Shown here in pieces: positions 1-8,318 of a DNA stretch of 64,000 bases. The position numbers and the translations under genes are program-made. This stretch comes from an uncultured Ruminococcus sp. (lineage in GTDB: Bacteria > Bacillota > Clostridia > Lachnospirales > Lachnospiraceae). The notes below the pieces were generated by a model. That model was not told the origin of the DNA, did not search any database, and was given only the letters and a program-made list of their open reading frames with translations. The DNA lies in the NCBI GenBank assembly GCA_900066355.1, contig FMEL01000002.1, forward strand, positions 248,001-312,000. The letters run 5' to 3'. Numbering within the stretch: the first letter of the stretch is position 1; each line of letters starts with the position of its first letter.

Positions 1-357
1 GCGTACACGGCCTTCCATAAAACGTGTCAGAACCTGTGTATCCTCCAGGCATACCGTAAATATCATTTTATCGGTAACAATAATACCAAGTGGGATCGTA
101 CCGTACCAGTCTTTGTCATTTCGCTCTTCGATCATAGGAACATCAACCAGAATCAGAGTGTAAGTATCCTCCACCTCAATACGTGACCGTTCTTCTTCAT
201 CCAAAGGAGCCCTCAGATCATCAACTTCGATCTGGAACTGTTCAGATATTTCAAATATTTCTGTTGCTGTAGGATTTGTAAGGGCAATCCAACATCCATC
301 CTGCGGTTCCTGAATTTCATGAATGGCACCGTCTGATGTCCGAAACATTCTAACCAC
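1..357 (-). CDS. corA: CorA-family divalent cation transporter, 5' part (runs off the left edge)
   Basis: About 119 N-terminal codons are visible. The start is GTG at 357, 7 bases after the ribosome binding site GGGGAG; an in-frame ATG lies at 348. The translation begins MVRMFRTSDG and holds the cytoplasmic-domain signature of bacterial CorA-like Mg/Co transporters, including W-I-A-L-T-N-P near residue 23 and the stretch LDEEERSRIE near residue 52. The membrane segments and GMN pore motif would lie beyond the edge, so transport function is inferred from family resemblance. A strong promoter precedes it and it diverges from aroC. Metal specificity cannot be judged from this fragment. Confidence 0.8.
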   Translation of the reverse strand, partial: MVRMFRTSDGAIHEIQEPQDGCWIALTNPTATEIFEISEQFQIEVDDLRAPLDEEERSRIEVEDTYTLILVDVPMIEERNDKDWYGTIPLGIIVTDKMIFTVCLEDTQVLTRFMEGRVR

Positions 358-399
358 GATTACACTCCCCTTCCACTCTCTTTTTGGGTCATATGGTCA

Positions 400-428
400 A
401 TTATAAAATGCCGTATAATTTTTGTCAA
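400..428 (-). promoter_or_regulatory. promoter of the corA-like gene
   Basis: On the minus strand TTGACA (428-423) and TATAAT (405-400) are separated by exactly 17 bases. It lies 43 bases upstream of the GTG start, so the leader is short. Read directly from sequence. Confidence 0.8.
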
Positions 429-557
429 TTCCAACTGAATTGTATTTATAAAAATTTTATTCAATTTATACGTTAAAGTGACATAGTGCAAATTGTAGAC
501 TTTCTATATTTAATATGTTAAGATTAACTACAGTTAATAAGGGAGGACTCAATACTT

Positions 558-1652
558 ATGAATAAATCCAGCTTCGGCTCACATTTCACTGTAACTACAT
601 GGGGCGAATCCCACGGAAAAGCTCTGGGCGCAGTCATTGACGGCTGTCCTGCGGGGCTTTCTCTCTCAGAAGAAGATATCCAGAAATTTCTGGACAGACG
701 CAAACCAGGACAGAGCCGCTATACGACTGCGCGTAAAGAAGGAGATCTTGTAGAAATCCTCTCCGGTGTATTTGAGGGAAAAACGACCGGAACTCCGATT
801 TCGTTAATGGTACGAAACACCGACCAGCGTTCCCGTGACTACGGTAATATTGCTTATTCTTATCGTCCGGGACATGCAGATTATACTTTTGATGCCAAAT
901 ATGGTTTTCGCGATTATCGTGGTGGCGGACGTTCCTCCGGACGCGAAACGATCGGACGTGTTGCTTCCGGAGCAGTTGCATCCAAACTCCTTGCGTCACT
1001 TGGTATTTCTTTCTGTACTTACACGAAATCTATCGGGCCGGTCTCCATTGAAAATTTCAGTCCTGAAGAAATAAATAATAATGCATTCTATATGCCGGAC
1101 GCAGATGCTGCTGCTAAAGCCGGTACTTATCTTGAAAAATGTATGAAAAATCAGGACAGTGCCGGCGGCGTGATTGAATGCCGCATCACAGGTGTCCCTG
1201 CCGGTCTCGGCAATCCTGTTTTTGAAAAGCTGGATGCCATGCTCTCTCAGGCAGTCATGTCTATCGGTGCAGTCAAAGCAGTTGAAATCGGCGATGGTAT
1301 TCATGTTGCCCATATGAACGGCTCAGAGGATAATGACGGATTCACAATCAAAGACAACATGATAAATAAAACTTCCAATCATGCCGGTGGAATTATGGGC
1401 GGAATCAGTGATGGCAGCGAGATCATCCTTCGTGCCTATGTCAAACCAACCCCATCTATCAGCCAGCCACAGCAAACTGTTACCAGTCAGGGCAGACAGA
1501 TTTCCCTTGAGATACATGGCAGACATGATCCGGTTATTGTCCCAAGAGCAGTTGTCGTTGTCGAATCTATGTGTGCACTTGCTATTACAGATGCTTTGTT
1601 TGCAAATATGACTTCAAGACTCGATAAAATTCAGAAGTTTTACTCTAAATAA
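558..1652 (+). CDS. aroC: chorismate synthase
   Basis: Converts 5-enolpyruvylshikimate-3-phosphate to chorismate, the last common step of aromatic amino acid synthesis; needs reduced FMN. The 364-residue length is normal for the family. The protein begins with the family N-terminus (FGSHFTVTTWGESHGKALG) and carries the conserved GGGRSSGRET stretch around residue 122 and the C-terminal RHDPVIVPRAVVVVE region. The start is ATG 558, 11 bases after GGGAGG (541-546). It stands alone, divergent from corA, followed by repeat element A1 and a terminator; no other aro gene is nearby. Confidence 0.97.
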   Translation: MNKSSFGSHFTVTTWGESHGKALGAVIDGCPAGLSLSEEDIQKFLDRRKPGQSRYTTARKEGDLVEILSGVFEGKTTGTPISLMVRNTDQRSRDYGNIAYSYRPGHADYTFDAKYGFRDYRGGGRSSGRETIGRVASGAVASKLLASLGISFCTYTKSIGPVSIENFSPEEINNNAFYMPDADAAAKAGTYLEKCMKNQDSAGGVIECRITGVPAGLGNPVFEKLDAMLSQAVMSIGAVKAVEIGDGIHVAHMNGSEDNDGFTIKDNMINKTSNHAGGIMGGISDGSEIILRAYVKPTPSISQPQQTVTSQGRQISLEIHGRHDPVIVPRAVVVVESMCALAITDALFANMTSRLDKIQKFYSK

Positions 1653-1655
1653 GTA

Positions 1656-1839
1656 GAACAAAGCGGACAAGTCCGCTTCAAACTCCCTGAATTCCTCAAT
1701 CTTTGAGGGACTTGCTACGCTTTGCGCGCCAGATGCAGTCTGCTTCAGCAGACATATTCCTCATGCATCTGGTCGCATCCTCGCGAAGCGTTTTTGTGTA
1801 ATAGGAACATTACGGAGTAATTTTCTATTACACAAAAAA
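1656..1839. repeat. dispersed structured repeat, family A copy 1
   Basis: About 184 bases, nearly identical to 12861-13045. It folds into several stems: AAGCGGA/TCCGCTT at the left end; CAGATGCA/TGCATCTG enclosing GTCTGC/GCAGAC in the middle; GTGTAATAG/CTATTACAC at the right end. The last stem is ATGTAATAGG/CCTATTACAT in the other copy, so paired bases changed together. No reading frame is conserved. Probably a non-autonomous palindromic intergenic element; whether it acts as RNA is unknown. Confidence 0.8.
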
Positions 1840-1841
1840 GA

Positions 1842-1870
1842 TCCTGCAGCTTAAAACTGCAGGACTTTTT
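1842..1870 (+). terminator. intrinsic terminator of aroC
   Basis: Stem TCCTGCAG/CTGCAGGA with loop CTTAAAA, followed by CTTTTT. It sits directly after repeat A1, so the aroC transcript would include the repeat. Confidence 0.8.
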
Positions 1871-1897
1871 AAATTACTGATATTTCATTGCAAATAA

Positions 1898-3010
1898 TTA
1901 CTGCTCATCATATTCCTCGTCAGATAAAGGCTTAACAGGTTCAAAGTCCTGAGGTACAGGCCACATATGAATACTGTTTGGAGTCTCAACATTATGAGGT
2001 TTATCATTCATAACGATGATATTCTTATCATAATCAACCTTGAAGGTCGTAATAGTATTGCTTGCATGGTTCGCAACCGCAATATGCTGGTTATCTGGAA
2101 AAATCACAAGATCCTTCGGATAATCACCACTGATCGGCAGTGTGAATTTCTTTTCAAGAAGTCCTGTTTCTGCATCAACCTCATACATGGAAACTGTATT
2201 TTCTCCTGCAGTTGTACAGAACAGATGCTTGCCATCCGGTGCCAGCGCCAGGCCGGATGCCGCATTATGGATTGCATCTTTGTCATGCTTCTTACTTAAA
2301 GTCGATACGCTCTGCAGAAGCTCGAATTCCGGATTCTCTCCGCTGCCGTCATAGCTATATACTTTAATCTCATTGCTCAGTTCAAACAGAATATATGCAT
2401 ATTTGCCGTCTGAACTGAAACGGATGATTCTCGGTCCGCTCTCTCTCGGACAACGAAGAATGTCAACCAGTTCAAGTTTGTGACGTCTCTTATTGATACG
2501 ATAGATTTTAATCTGATCAATTCCATTGTCAACCGCGCAGAGATACTTATTGTCCGGTGTCGGTCGTACACAGTTAACATGTGGACGGAAATTACGCTCA
2601 GCGACACTGCCAAGGCCTTTATGAAATACACCGTCCATAATACGTCCGAGACTTCCATCTTTATGCGTATGTACAACTGTCACCTTGCCATCATGATATC
2701 CTGCCACATACAGATATCTGCCGTCCACGTCTGTAGCAAGAAAACAGCCTCTCATTCCGTCAATTCCCACACTGTTGATACGGGTGAGGTCTCCATGCTT
2801 GTCACGCTGGAATACCGCAACGCCCTCATCCTCTATGGAATACAGGAACTTACCGTTCTTGGAAACTGCTGTGTGTGATGCATTGCTGACCTTCACTTCG
2901 CTTCGCTCGATCAGTTTGCCGTTCTCTACATCTACATCATAGACCTGAATGCCTTTACTGTTGCCATGGGTATATGTTCCCACATAAGCCACATATTTCT
3001 TGTTCCCCAT
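1898..3010 (-). CDS. lactonase-family beta-propeller protein (6-phosphogluconolactonase-like)
   Basis: A 370-residue protein of the 7-bladed lactonase family (YbhE/Pgl type). It starts MGNKKYVAYVGTYT and has repeated blade motifs such as NCVRPTPDNKYLCAVDNG and AASGLALAPDGKHLFCT. Some members hydrolyse 6-phosphogluconolactone; others act on other lactones, so the substrate is open. The start is ATG 3010, 7 bases after AGGAGG (3023-3018); a longer frame to 3088 has no ribosome binding site. No signal peptide, so probably cytoplasmic. It is downstream of hemL in the same direction, but has its own promoter. The C-terminus is acidic (SDEEYDEQ). Confidence 0.75.
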   Translation of the reverse strand: MGNKKYVAYVGTYTHGNSKGIQVYDVDVENGKLIERSEVKVSNASHTAVSKNGKFLYSIEDEGVAVFQRDKHGDLTRINSVGIDGMRGCFLATDVDGRYLYVAGYHDGKVTVVHTHKDGSLGRIMDGVFHKGLGSVAERNFRPHVNCVRPTPDNKYLCAVDNGIDQIKIYRINKRRHKLELVDILRCPRESGPRIIRFSSDGKYAYILFELSNEIKVYSYDGSGENPEFELLQSVSTLSKKHDKDAIHNAASGLALAPDGKHLFCTTAGENTVSMYEVDAETGLLEKKFTLPISGDYPKDLVIFPDNQHIAVANHASNTITTFKVDYDKNIIVMNDKPHNVETPNSIHMWPVPQDFEPVKPLSDEEYDEQ

Positions 3011-3071
3011 TATACTGCCTCCTAAAATTCGATGAATATGTGCGAAAGCTCTATCCGCATTTGGTGTCCTA

Positions 3072-3100
3072 ATTATAGCACATTCCATTTATAAGAACAA
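3072..3100 (-). promoter_or_regulatory. probable promoter of the lactonase-like gene
   Basis: TTGTTC (3100-3095), a 17-base spacer, then TATAAT (3077-3072) on the minus strand. The -10 is perfect and the -35 is weak. Confidence 0.55.
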
Positions 3101-3139
3101 GTTGACATTCTACGTTGAATGTGTATTTTCTTACATACT

Positions 3140-4417
3140 TTATTTCATAAAATAATTTCGTACTTCAGAAAGTGTCTCTTCGATCACAGCATCTGTATGC
3201 GCGGCTGAAAGAAACATTGCCTCAAACTGAGACGGTGCCAGATGAATTCCTGATTTCAGCATTGCAAGAAAATAATCTGCAAATGCTTTTGTATCAGAAG
3301 CCTTTGCACTTGTATAATCAACTACTTCATTTTCTGCAAAAAACAGACTTCCTAAAGATGAAACATGATTTACATGATACGGCTTTTTATATTCTTTAAG
3401 AATCTGTTCGATTCCACTATAAAGTTTTTCGCCCTTTTCTTCCAGTTCCTTATAAACTTCCTGATGTTCATACAGATATTTCAGCTGTGTCAGACCTGCA
3501 GCCATTGCAATCGGATTACCACTTAAAGTTCCTGCCTGATAAACCGGGCCTGCCGGAGAAACCATTTCCATGATTTCCTTTCTTCCGCCATAAGCACCAA
3601 CAGGCATTCCTGCTCCAATGATTTTACCAAAGGTAACCATATCCGGTGTCACACCAAAATACTCTGCCGCCCCGCCAAATGCAAGTCGGAATCCTGTAAT
3701 AACTTCATCAAAGATCAGTAATGTTCCGTGCTCGGTACAGAGACTGCGAAGACCTTCCAGGAAGCCTTTCTTTGGCGGAACCACACCCATATTGGCTGCA
3801 ACTGGTTCTACAATCACCGCAGCCACCTGTCCCGGTGCCTGTTCCAGAAGTGCTTTTACGCTGTTCAGATCATTATAAACTGCTGTCATGGTATCCTGTG
3901 TGCAGCCTTTTGGTACTCCGGCACTGTCCGGTACACCACTTGTCATCACACCGGAACCGGCACTTACCAGAAGTGCATCACTGTGTCCATGATAACATCC
4001 TGCAAATTTGATGATCTTATCACGACCGGTGTAACCTCTTGCCGCACGAATTGCGCTCATAACGGCTTCTGTACCGGAATTAACCATACGCACCATCTCA
4101 ACATGCGGGAGATGTTCACAGATAAATTCCGCCATCTCTACTTCTATCTCCGTAGCACATCCAAAACTTAGACCGTCTGCGCAGGCTTCAACTACTGCTT
4201 CCCTGATCTGTGGGAAATTATGACCGAGGATCATCGGTCCCCAGGAATCGATATAATCTACGTATTCATTGCCATCTACATCATAAATGTGACAGCCATC
4301 TGCACGTTTGATAAATCTCGGAGCCATTCCAATCGCACCATACGCTCTGACCGGACTGTTGACGCCGCCCGGAATTCTTTTTACTGCACGTTCAAATAAT
4401 TCTTCTGATCTTCCCAT
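3140..4417 (-). CDS. hemL: glutamate-1-semialdehyde 2,1-aminomutase
   Basis: PLP enzyme that turns glutamate-1-semialdehyde into 5-aminolevulinate, step 2 of the C5 tetrapyrrole pathway. The 425-residue length is typical. Visible marks are the N-terminal RIPGGVNSPVRA, the PLP-lysine region TFGKIIGAGMPVGAYGG near residue 263, and AGTLSGNP near residue 296. Its start overlaps the hemB stop by one base, so the two are translationally coupled. It is the last gene of the hem operon. Together with HemA it shows that 5-aminolevulinate comes from glutamyl-tRNA, as expected in a clostridium. Confidence 0.96.
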   Translation of the reverse strand: MGRSEELFERAVKRIPGGVNSPVRAYGAIGMAPRFIKRADGCHIYDVDGNEYVDYIDSWGPMILGHNFPQIREAVVEACADGLSFGCATEIEVEMAEFICEHLPHVEMVRMVNSGTEAVMSAIRAARGYTGRDKIIKFAGCYHGHSDALLVSAGSGVMTSGVPDSAGVPKGCTQDTMTAVYNDLNSVKALLEQAPGQVAAVIVEPVAANMGVVPPKKGFLEGLRSLCTEHGTLLIFDEVITGFRLAFGGAAEYFGVTPDMVTFGKIIGAGMPVGAYGGRKEIMEMVSPAGPVYQAGTLSGNPIAMAAGLTQLKYLYEHQEVYKELEEKGEKLYSGIEQILKEYKKPYHVNHVSSLGSLFFAENEVVDYTSAKASDTKAFADYFLAMLKSGIHLAPSQFEAMFLSAAHTDAVIEETLSEVRNYFMK

Positions 4418-5400
4418 TAGCCGATTCTCCCTTCATCGATAAAGCGGGCAAGCTCTTTTGCATAGTAAGTCAGATAAATAGAAGCTCCTGCACGATAGGC
4501 ACTTGCTGCCATCTCACAGACAATTCTGTCTTCTTCGATCCATCCCATCTTGGCAGCTGCTTTGACCATTGCATATTCACCGCTTACACTGTAAGTAGCA
4601 ATCGGAACATTTGTTGCCTTGTAAACTTCCGAAACCATATCCAGATAAGACATTGCAGGTTTGATCATAATGATGTCTGCGCCCTCTTCGATATCTGTCA
4701 GTGCTTCTTTCATTCCCTCACGACGATTATGAAAATCCATCTGATAACTCTTACGGTCACCAAAGGATGGAGCAGAACCTGCAGCATCACGGAACGGACC
4801 ATAAAATGCAGATGCATATTTGACTGCATAGGACATGATCGGAGTTTCTTTATGTCCTGCCTTGTCCAGACATTCACGGATTGCACGTACACGGCCGTCC
4901 ATCATATCAGAAGGTGCCACCATATCTGCGCCGGCTTCCACATGAGAAAGTGCTGTTTTTGCAAGTAATTCAAGTGTTGCATCATTCTCTACTTCATGAC
5001 CGCAGAGAACACCGCAGTGTCCATGTGAAGTATATTCGCACATGCACACATCTGTAATATAATAAAGATCCGGGAACTGTTTTTTAGCTTCTCTTAAAGC
5101 TTTCTGTACGATTCCGTTTTCATCGTAAGCACCGCTTCCCACTTCATCTTTGTGATCCGGGATTCCAAAAAGCATGATATTGCTCACACCAGCCTTCTGT
5201 AAACGTTCCAGTTCGTAAGGAAGACGATCAACGCTGTAGCGGTACTGTCCTTCCATGGATGGAATTTCTTCCTCAACACCTGTACCTTCCTTTACAAAAA
5301 GCGGATAGATCAGAGAAGATTTATCAATTCTTGTTTCTCTCACCATTTTACGGAGTGTTTCACTTCCGCGAAGTCTTCTTGGTCTCTGAATAAGATCCAT
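4417..5400 (-). CDS. hemB: delta-aminolevulinic acid dehydratase (porphobilinogen synthase)
   Basis: Condenses two 5-aminolevulinate molecules to porphobilinogen. 327 residues, the normal length. The zinc site is visible as DVCMCEYTSHGHCG near residue 117, so this is a zinc-dependent type. The catalytic lysines lie in SYAVKYASAFYGPF and IIMIKPAMSYLD. The start is 32 bases after the cobA/hemD stop, and the gene overlaps hemL by one base. Part of the hemA-to-hemL operon. Confidence 0.97.
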   Translation of the reverse strand: MDLIQRPRRLRGSETLRKMVRETRIDKSSLIYPLFVKEGTGVEEEIPSMEGQYRYSVDRLPYELERLQKAGVSNIMLFGIPDHKDEVGSGAYDENGIVQKALREAKKQFPDLYYITDVCMCEYTSHGHCGVLCGHEVENDATLELLAKTALSHVEAGADMVAPSDMMDGRVRAIRECLDKAGHKETPIMSYAVKYASAFYGPFRDAAGSAPSFGDRKSYQMDFHNRREGMKEALTDIEEGADIIMIKPAMSYLDMVSEVYKATNVPIATYSVSGEYAMVKAAAKMGWIEEDRIVCEMAASAYRAGASIYLTYYAKELARFIDEGRIG

Positions 5401-5432
5401 TGTTGCTGCACCTCTTTCTTATCTTAAAAATG

Positions 5433-6935
5433 TTATTTGTTTTTTATCTTCACAACGAGATCGATCAAAGCCTCAATCGTTGCTTTTTCTGCCACATATG
5501 TCTGCATGCCGTATGCATCAGCCGCAGCTTTTGTCTGTTTGCCGATACATGCTGCCACAACACCGGAATAATCTGCAAGTCCTGTGCTTTCGACAAATCC
5601 TTTTACCGTTGATGCACTTGTAAATACCACACAGTCGATAGAACCTGTACGGATTTCTTCTCCGACATTGATCAGCCGGCTTTTTTCATAGACGGTATCA
5701 TATGTTGCAATATCATCCACCCTGGCACCATGAGTTTTAAGAATCTTTACAAGATTTTCATTTCCTTTTCGTGCTCTTGGGAGAAGGATTTTCTCTCCGC
5801 CTGTGAGTTTTGCCGCAAGGGCTTCTCCCAGTGCATCTCCATCATAAATTTCCGGAATAAGATCTACGAGAATACCTCTTTCTTCCAGTACTTTCGCAGT
5901 TCCCTGACCGATTGCCGCAATATGTACTCCTGCCAGACTACGGATATCTTTGTGCGCATTTTTCAGTTCTTCAAAGAAAATCTCTGCGCCTGTCGGACTT
6001 GTAAAAGTAATCCACTGATAAGTGTCCATTCTGTCAAATGCCTGCCAAAGCTCCGTCTGCTCATCCAGTGCAACAGTTCTGACAGACGGCAGTTCCAACA
6101 CTTCTGCCCCTCTTCTTCGAAGATCATCTGCGGTACGGGAACTGCGTCCCTTCGGTCTGGTTACAAGCACTTTCCATCCTGCAAGAGAAAGTTTTTCATA
6201 CCATCCGAAGTCTGCTGCAAGCTTACATACTTTACCGACTACAATAATTGCCGGTGTCTCGATTCCCTGCCTTTCTACCTCTTCTTTCAGAGTAGAAACG
6301 GTTGCTACAACGCGCTTCTGATCAGCTGTCGTTCCCTTCTGGAGAACTGCCGCCGGCATATCCGGATCCATTCCTGCATCAAGAAGTCCCTGGCAGATAT
6401 CAGCAAGTGCTGCAATTCCCATAAGAAAAACCAGCGTTCCCTTCGTATCTGTCAGCGCCTTAAAATCAATGTCATATTTTTTCCCTGCTCTCCGATGTCC
6501 GGTAATGATATGCACTGATGAACAGAAATCACGATGTGTGACCGGAATTCCGTTGTACGCCGGTACTGCAATGGAAGATGTAACTCCCGGAACGATCTCA
6601 TACGGAATTTCATTTTCTGTCAGAAGTTCCAGTTCTTCTCCTCCACGTCCAAAAAGGAACGGATCACCACCCTTAAGACGGACAACACGATTTCCCTTCA
6701 GAGCTTCTTCCAGGAGCACCTGATTGATTCCTTCCTGTGGCATCGTATGTTTATCTGCACGTTTTCCTACATTTATTAATCTTGCCTCTGTCGGAATTTT
6801 TGCCAGAACACCCTGACCTACAAGACTGTCATAAACAACAACATCTGCATTCTTCAGGACTTCCATTCCCTTCAAAGTAAAAAGGCCGATATCTCCCGGT
6901 CCGGCTCCGACAAGCCATACTTTTCCCTTTTTCAT
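5433..6935 (-). CDS. cobA-hemD: fused uroporphyrinogen-III C-methyltransferase / uroporphyrinogen-III synthase
   Basis: A 500-residue two-domain protein. Residues 1 to about 245 are the SAM-dependent methyltransferase (SUMT): VWLVGAGPGDIGLFTLKG at the start, RLKGGDPFLFGRGGEE near residue 83, and VTHRDFCSSVHIITGH near 132. Residues from about 255 are HemD, starting GWKVLVTRPKGRSSRTADD. It closes the ring to uroporphyrinogen III and methylates it twice to precorrin-2, the branch point for siroheme and cobalamin. This fusion is common in clostridia. The start overlaps the hemC stop by 4 bases. Because the methylase is fused to the synthase, flux is directed to precorrin-2 rather than to heme. 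Confidence 0.95.
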   Translation of the reverse strand: MKKGKVWLVGAGPGDIGLFTLKGMEVLKNADVVVYDSLVGQGVLAKIPTEARLINVGKRADKHTMPQEGINQVLLEEALKGNRVVRLKGGDPFLFGRGGEELELLTENEIPYEIVPGVTSSIAVPAYNGIPVTHRDFCSSVHIITGHRRAGKKYDIDFKALTDTKGTLVFLMGIAALADICQGLLDAGMDPDMPAAVLQKGTTADQKRVVATVSTLKEEVERQGIETPAIIVVGKVCKLAADFGWYEKLSLAGWKVLVTRPKGRSSRTADDLRRRGAEVLELPSVRTVALDEQTELWQAFDRMDTYQWITFTSPTGAEIFFEELKNAHKDIRSLAGVHIAAIGQGTAKVLEERGILVDLIPEIYDGDALGEALAAKLTGGEKILLPRARKGNENLVKILKTHGARVDDIATYDTVYEKSRLINVGEEIRTGSIDCVVFTSASTVKGFVESTGLADYSGVVAACIGKQTKAAADAYGMQTYVAEKATIEALIDLVVKIKNK

Positions 6936-7858
6936 AATGAAGTCCCTCCTGTTTTGTCATTTTCGTACATATCCTGCATCCGTTTGGCAAGGTCTCTGCC
7001 CAGTTTTTCTGCCTCTGCTTTCGGTCCGCGGATGCTGTCTTTAAAATAACGACCGTCACATTCCCTGTAATAGAGTCCGCGAAGAAAGAGTTCGTCTCCC
7101 TCTACCACTCCATAAGCGGCAACCGGCGAAGAACATCCACCATTCAGATATTTTACAAAAGCACGTTCTGCGCTGCCTGCGAACCATGCTTTTTCATCTC
7201 GATATCCTTCCAGATAATCATATGTCAGATCCTGTCTTCCCTGTACCGCGAGAATTCCCTGACCTGCAGCCGGAAGGATCTCATCCTCTGAAAAATACCG
7301 GCAGATTCGCTTCTCTAAGCCGAGGCGTTTCAAGCCTGCCGCAGCAAGAATCAGACCGGAATATTCTCCATTGTCCAGTTTCCGTAAACGGGTCTGGAGA
7401 TTTCCACGGATACTTTTTACTTCCATTTCCGGATAAAGTTCTTTAAGCTGAAGCGTACGCCGAAGACTCGAACATCCCAGCGGTTTCGTCAGATCCGGTT
7501 CACTGACTCCCTCCGGGAGCACCAGAACATCTCTCGGATCTTCTCTCTTTGAAAACGCAAGAAGAGGAAGTTCACCAGGAACTTCCATCGGCATATCTTT
7601 CAGGCTGTGAACCGACAACATGGTTCTGCCATCCAGCAGTGCTTTATCCAGTTCTTTTACAAAGAGGCCCTTGCCTCCGACCTTATCAAGTGTCCGGTCT
7701 AAAATTTTATCACCGGTCGTTTTCATTGTCAGAATCTCAACATCCAGCTCCGGATGCTGTGTTTTTATGTAATCACGAACCATCTCACTCTGCAGAACTG
7801 CCAGACGGCTCTCCCTGCTTCCAATGATCACTTTATTCTGCACTTCTGTCTTCACCAT
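6932..7858 (-). CDS. hemC: hydroxymethylbilane synthase (porphobilinogen deaminase)
   Basis: Polymerises four porphobilinogens to hydroxymethylbilane. 308 residues. The N-terminus VIIGSRESRLAVLQSEMV is the family hallmark, HSLKDMP near residue 82 is conserved, and the dipyrromethane-binding cysteine lies in YLNGGCSSPVAAYG near residue 241. The start ATG 7858 follows GGAGGCATCAG. It overlaps the end of the precorrin-2 dehydrogenase gene by 26 bases and the cobA-hemD start by 4, indicating tight operon packing. Confidence 0.96.
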   Translation of the reverse strand: MVKTEVQNKVIIGSRESRLAVLQSEMVRDYIKTQHPELDVEILTMKTTGDKILDRTLDKVGGKGLFVKELDKALLDGRTMLSVHSLKDMPMEVPGELPLLAFSKREDPRDVLVLPEGVSEPDLTKPLGCSSLRRTLQLKELYPEMEVKSIRGNLQTRLRKLDNGEYSGLILAAAGLKRLGLEKRICRYFSEDEILPAAGQGILAVQGRQDLTYDYLEGYRDEKAWFAGSAERAFVKYLNGGCSSPVAAYGVVEGDELFLRGLYYRECDGRYFKDSIRGPKAEAEKLGRDLAKRMQDMYENDKTGGTSL

Positions 7859-8318
7859 CTGATGCCTCCATTGCTTCCTGAATTGCGATACGGACTTTTT
7901 TTGCGCGGCTGTGATCCAGCCCGCTTGCAGTAATTCCGACCACTACTTCATCCTTCATATAAATACCGGGGAAATAGAAATCACATTTGCTTTTATCGTC
8001 GGCAACATTTACATAGATGCCCTCTTCCTTACAGACACGGTAGATTTCATCGTTCAGTTTCCAGTCATTGGTTGCTGCGATCACCATATATGCCATGTCA
8101 AAATCCGAACGTTTGACCGGGCGTGTGATCAGATTAACATATCCGGTCTTTCCGAGTTCCTGAAGTTCCATCGTGCATTTCGGTGCAATTGCAGTAATAT
8201 TTCTGGTAAACTGTAAAAGTGTCCGTACTCTTCTGGTCGCAATATTACCACCGCCTACAACGACGATTTTTTTGTCTGACAGATCAATAAACATTGGAAA
8301 ATATCGTTTAGTCTTCAT
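7833..8318 (-). CDS. precorrin-2 dehydrogenase (siroheme synthase N-terminal domain protein)
   Basis: 161 residues, similar to the N-terminal part of CysG/Met8. The NAD-binding glycine motif VVVGGGNIATRRV is near residue 22. It oxidises precorrin-2 to sirohydrochlorin. CysG-type proteins also chelate iron, but this short form may lack efficient chelatase activity; CbiK (35204) could supply it. The start ATG 8318 has GGAGAAGG 3 bases upstream, preferred over ATG 8342. The gene overlaps the hemA end by 11 bases. It links the hem operon to siroheme for the sulfite reductase at 23124. Confidence 0.88.
   Translation of the reverse strand: MKTKRYFPMFIDLSDKKIVVVGGGNIATRRVRTLLQFTRNITAIAPKCTMELQELGKTGYVNLITRPVKRSDFDMAYMVIAATNDWKLNDEIYRVCKEEGIYVNVADDKSKCDFYFPGIYMKDEVVVGITASGLDHSRAKKVRIAIQEAMEASDGEDRSAE

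Noticed and set aside
1656..1839. Repeat A as a CRISPR array or tRNA cluster
   Set aside because: No regular repeat-spacer pattern and no cloverleaf; stems are irregular and the copy is 11 kb away.
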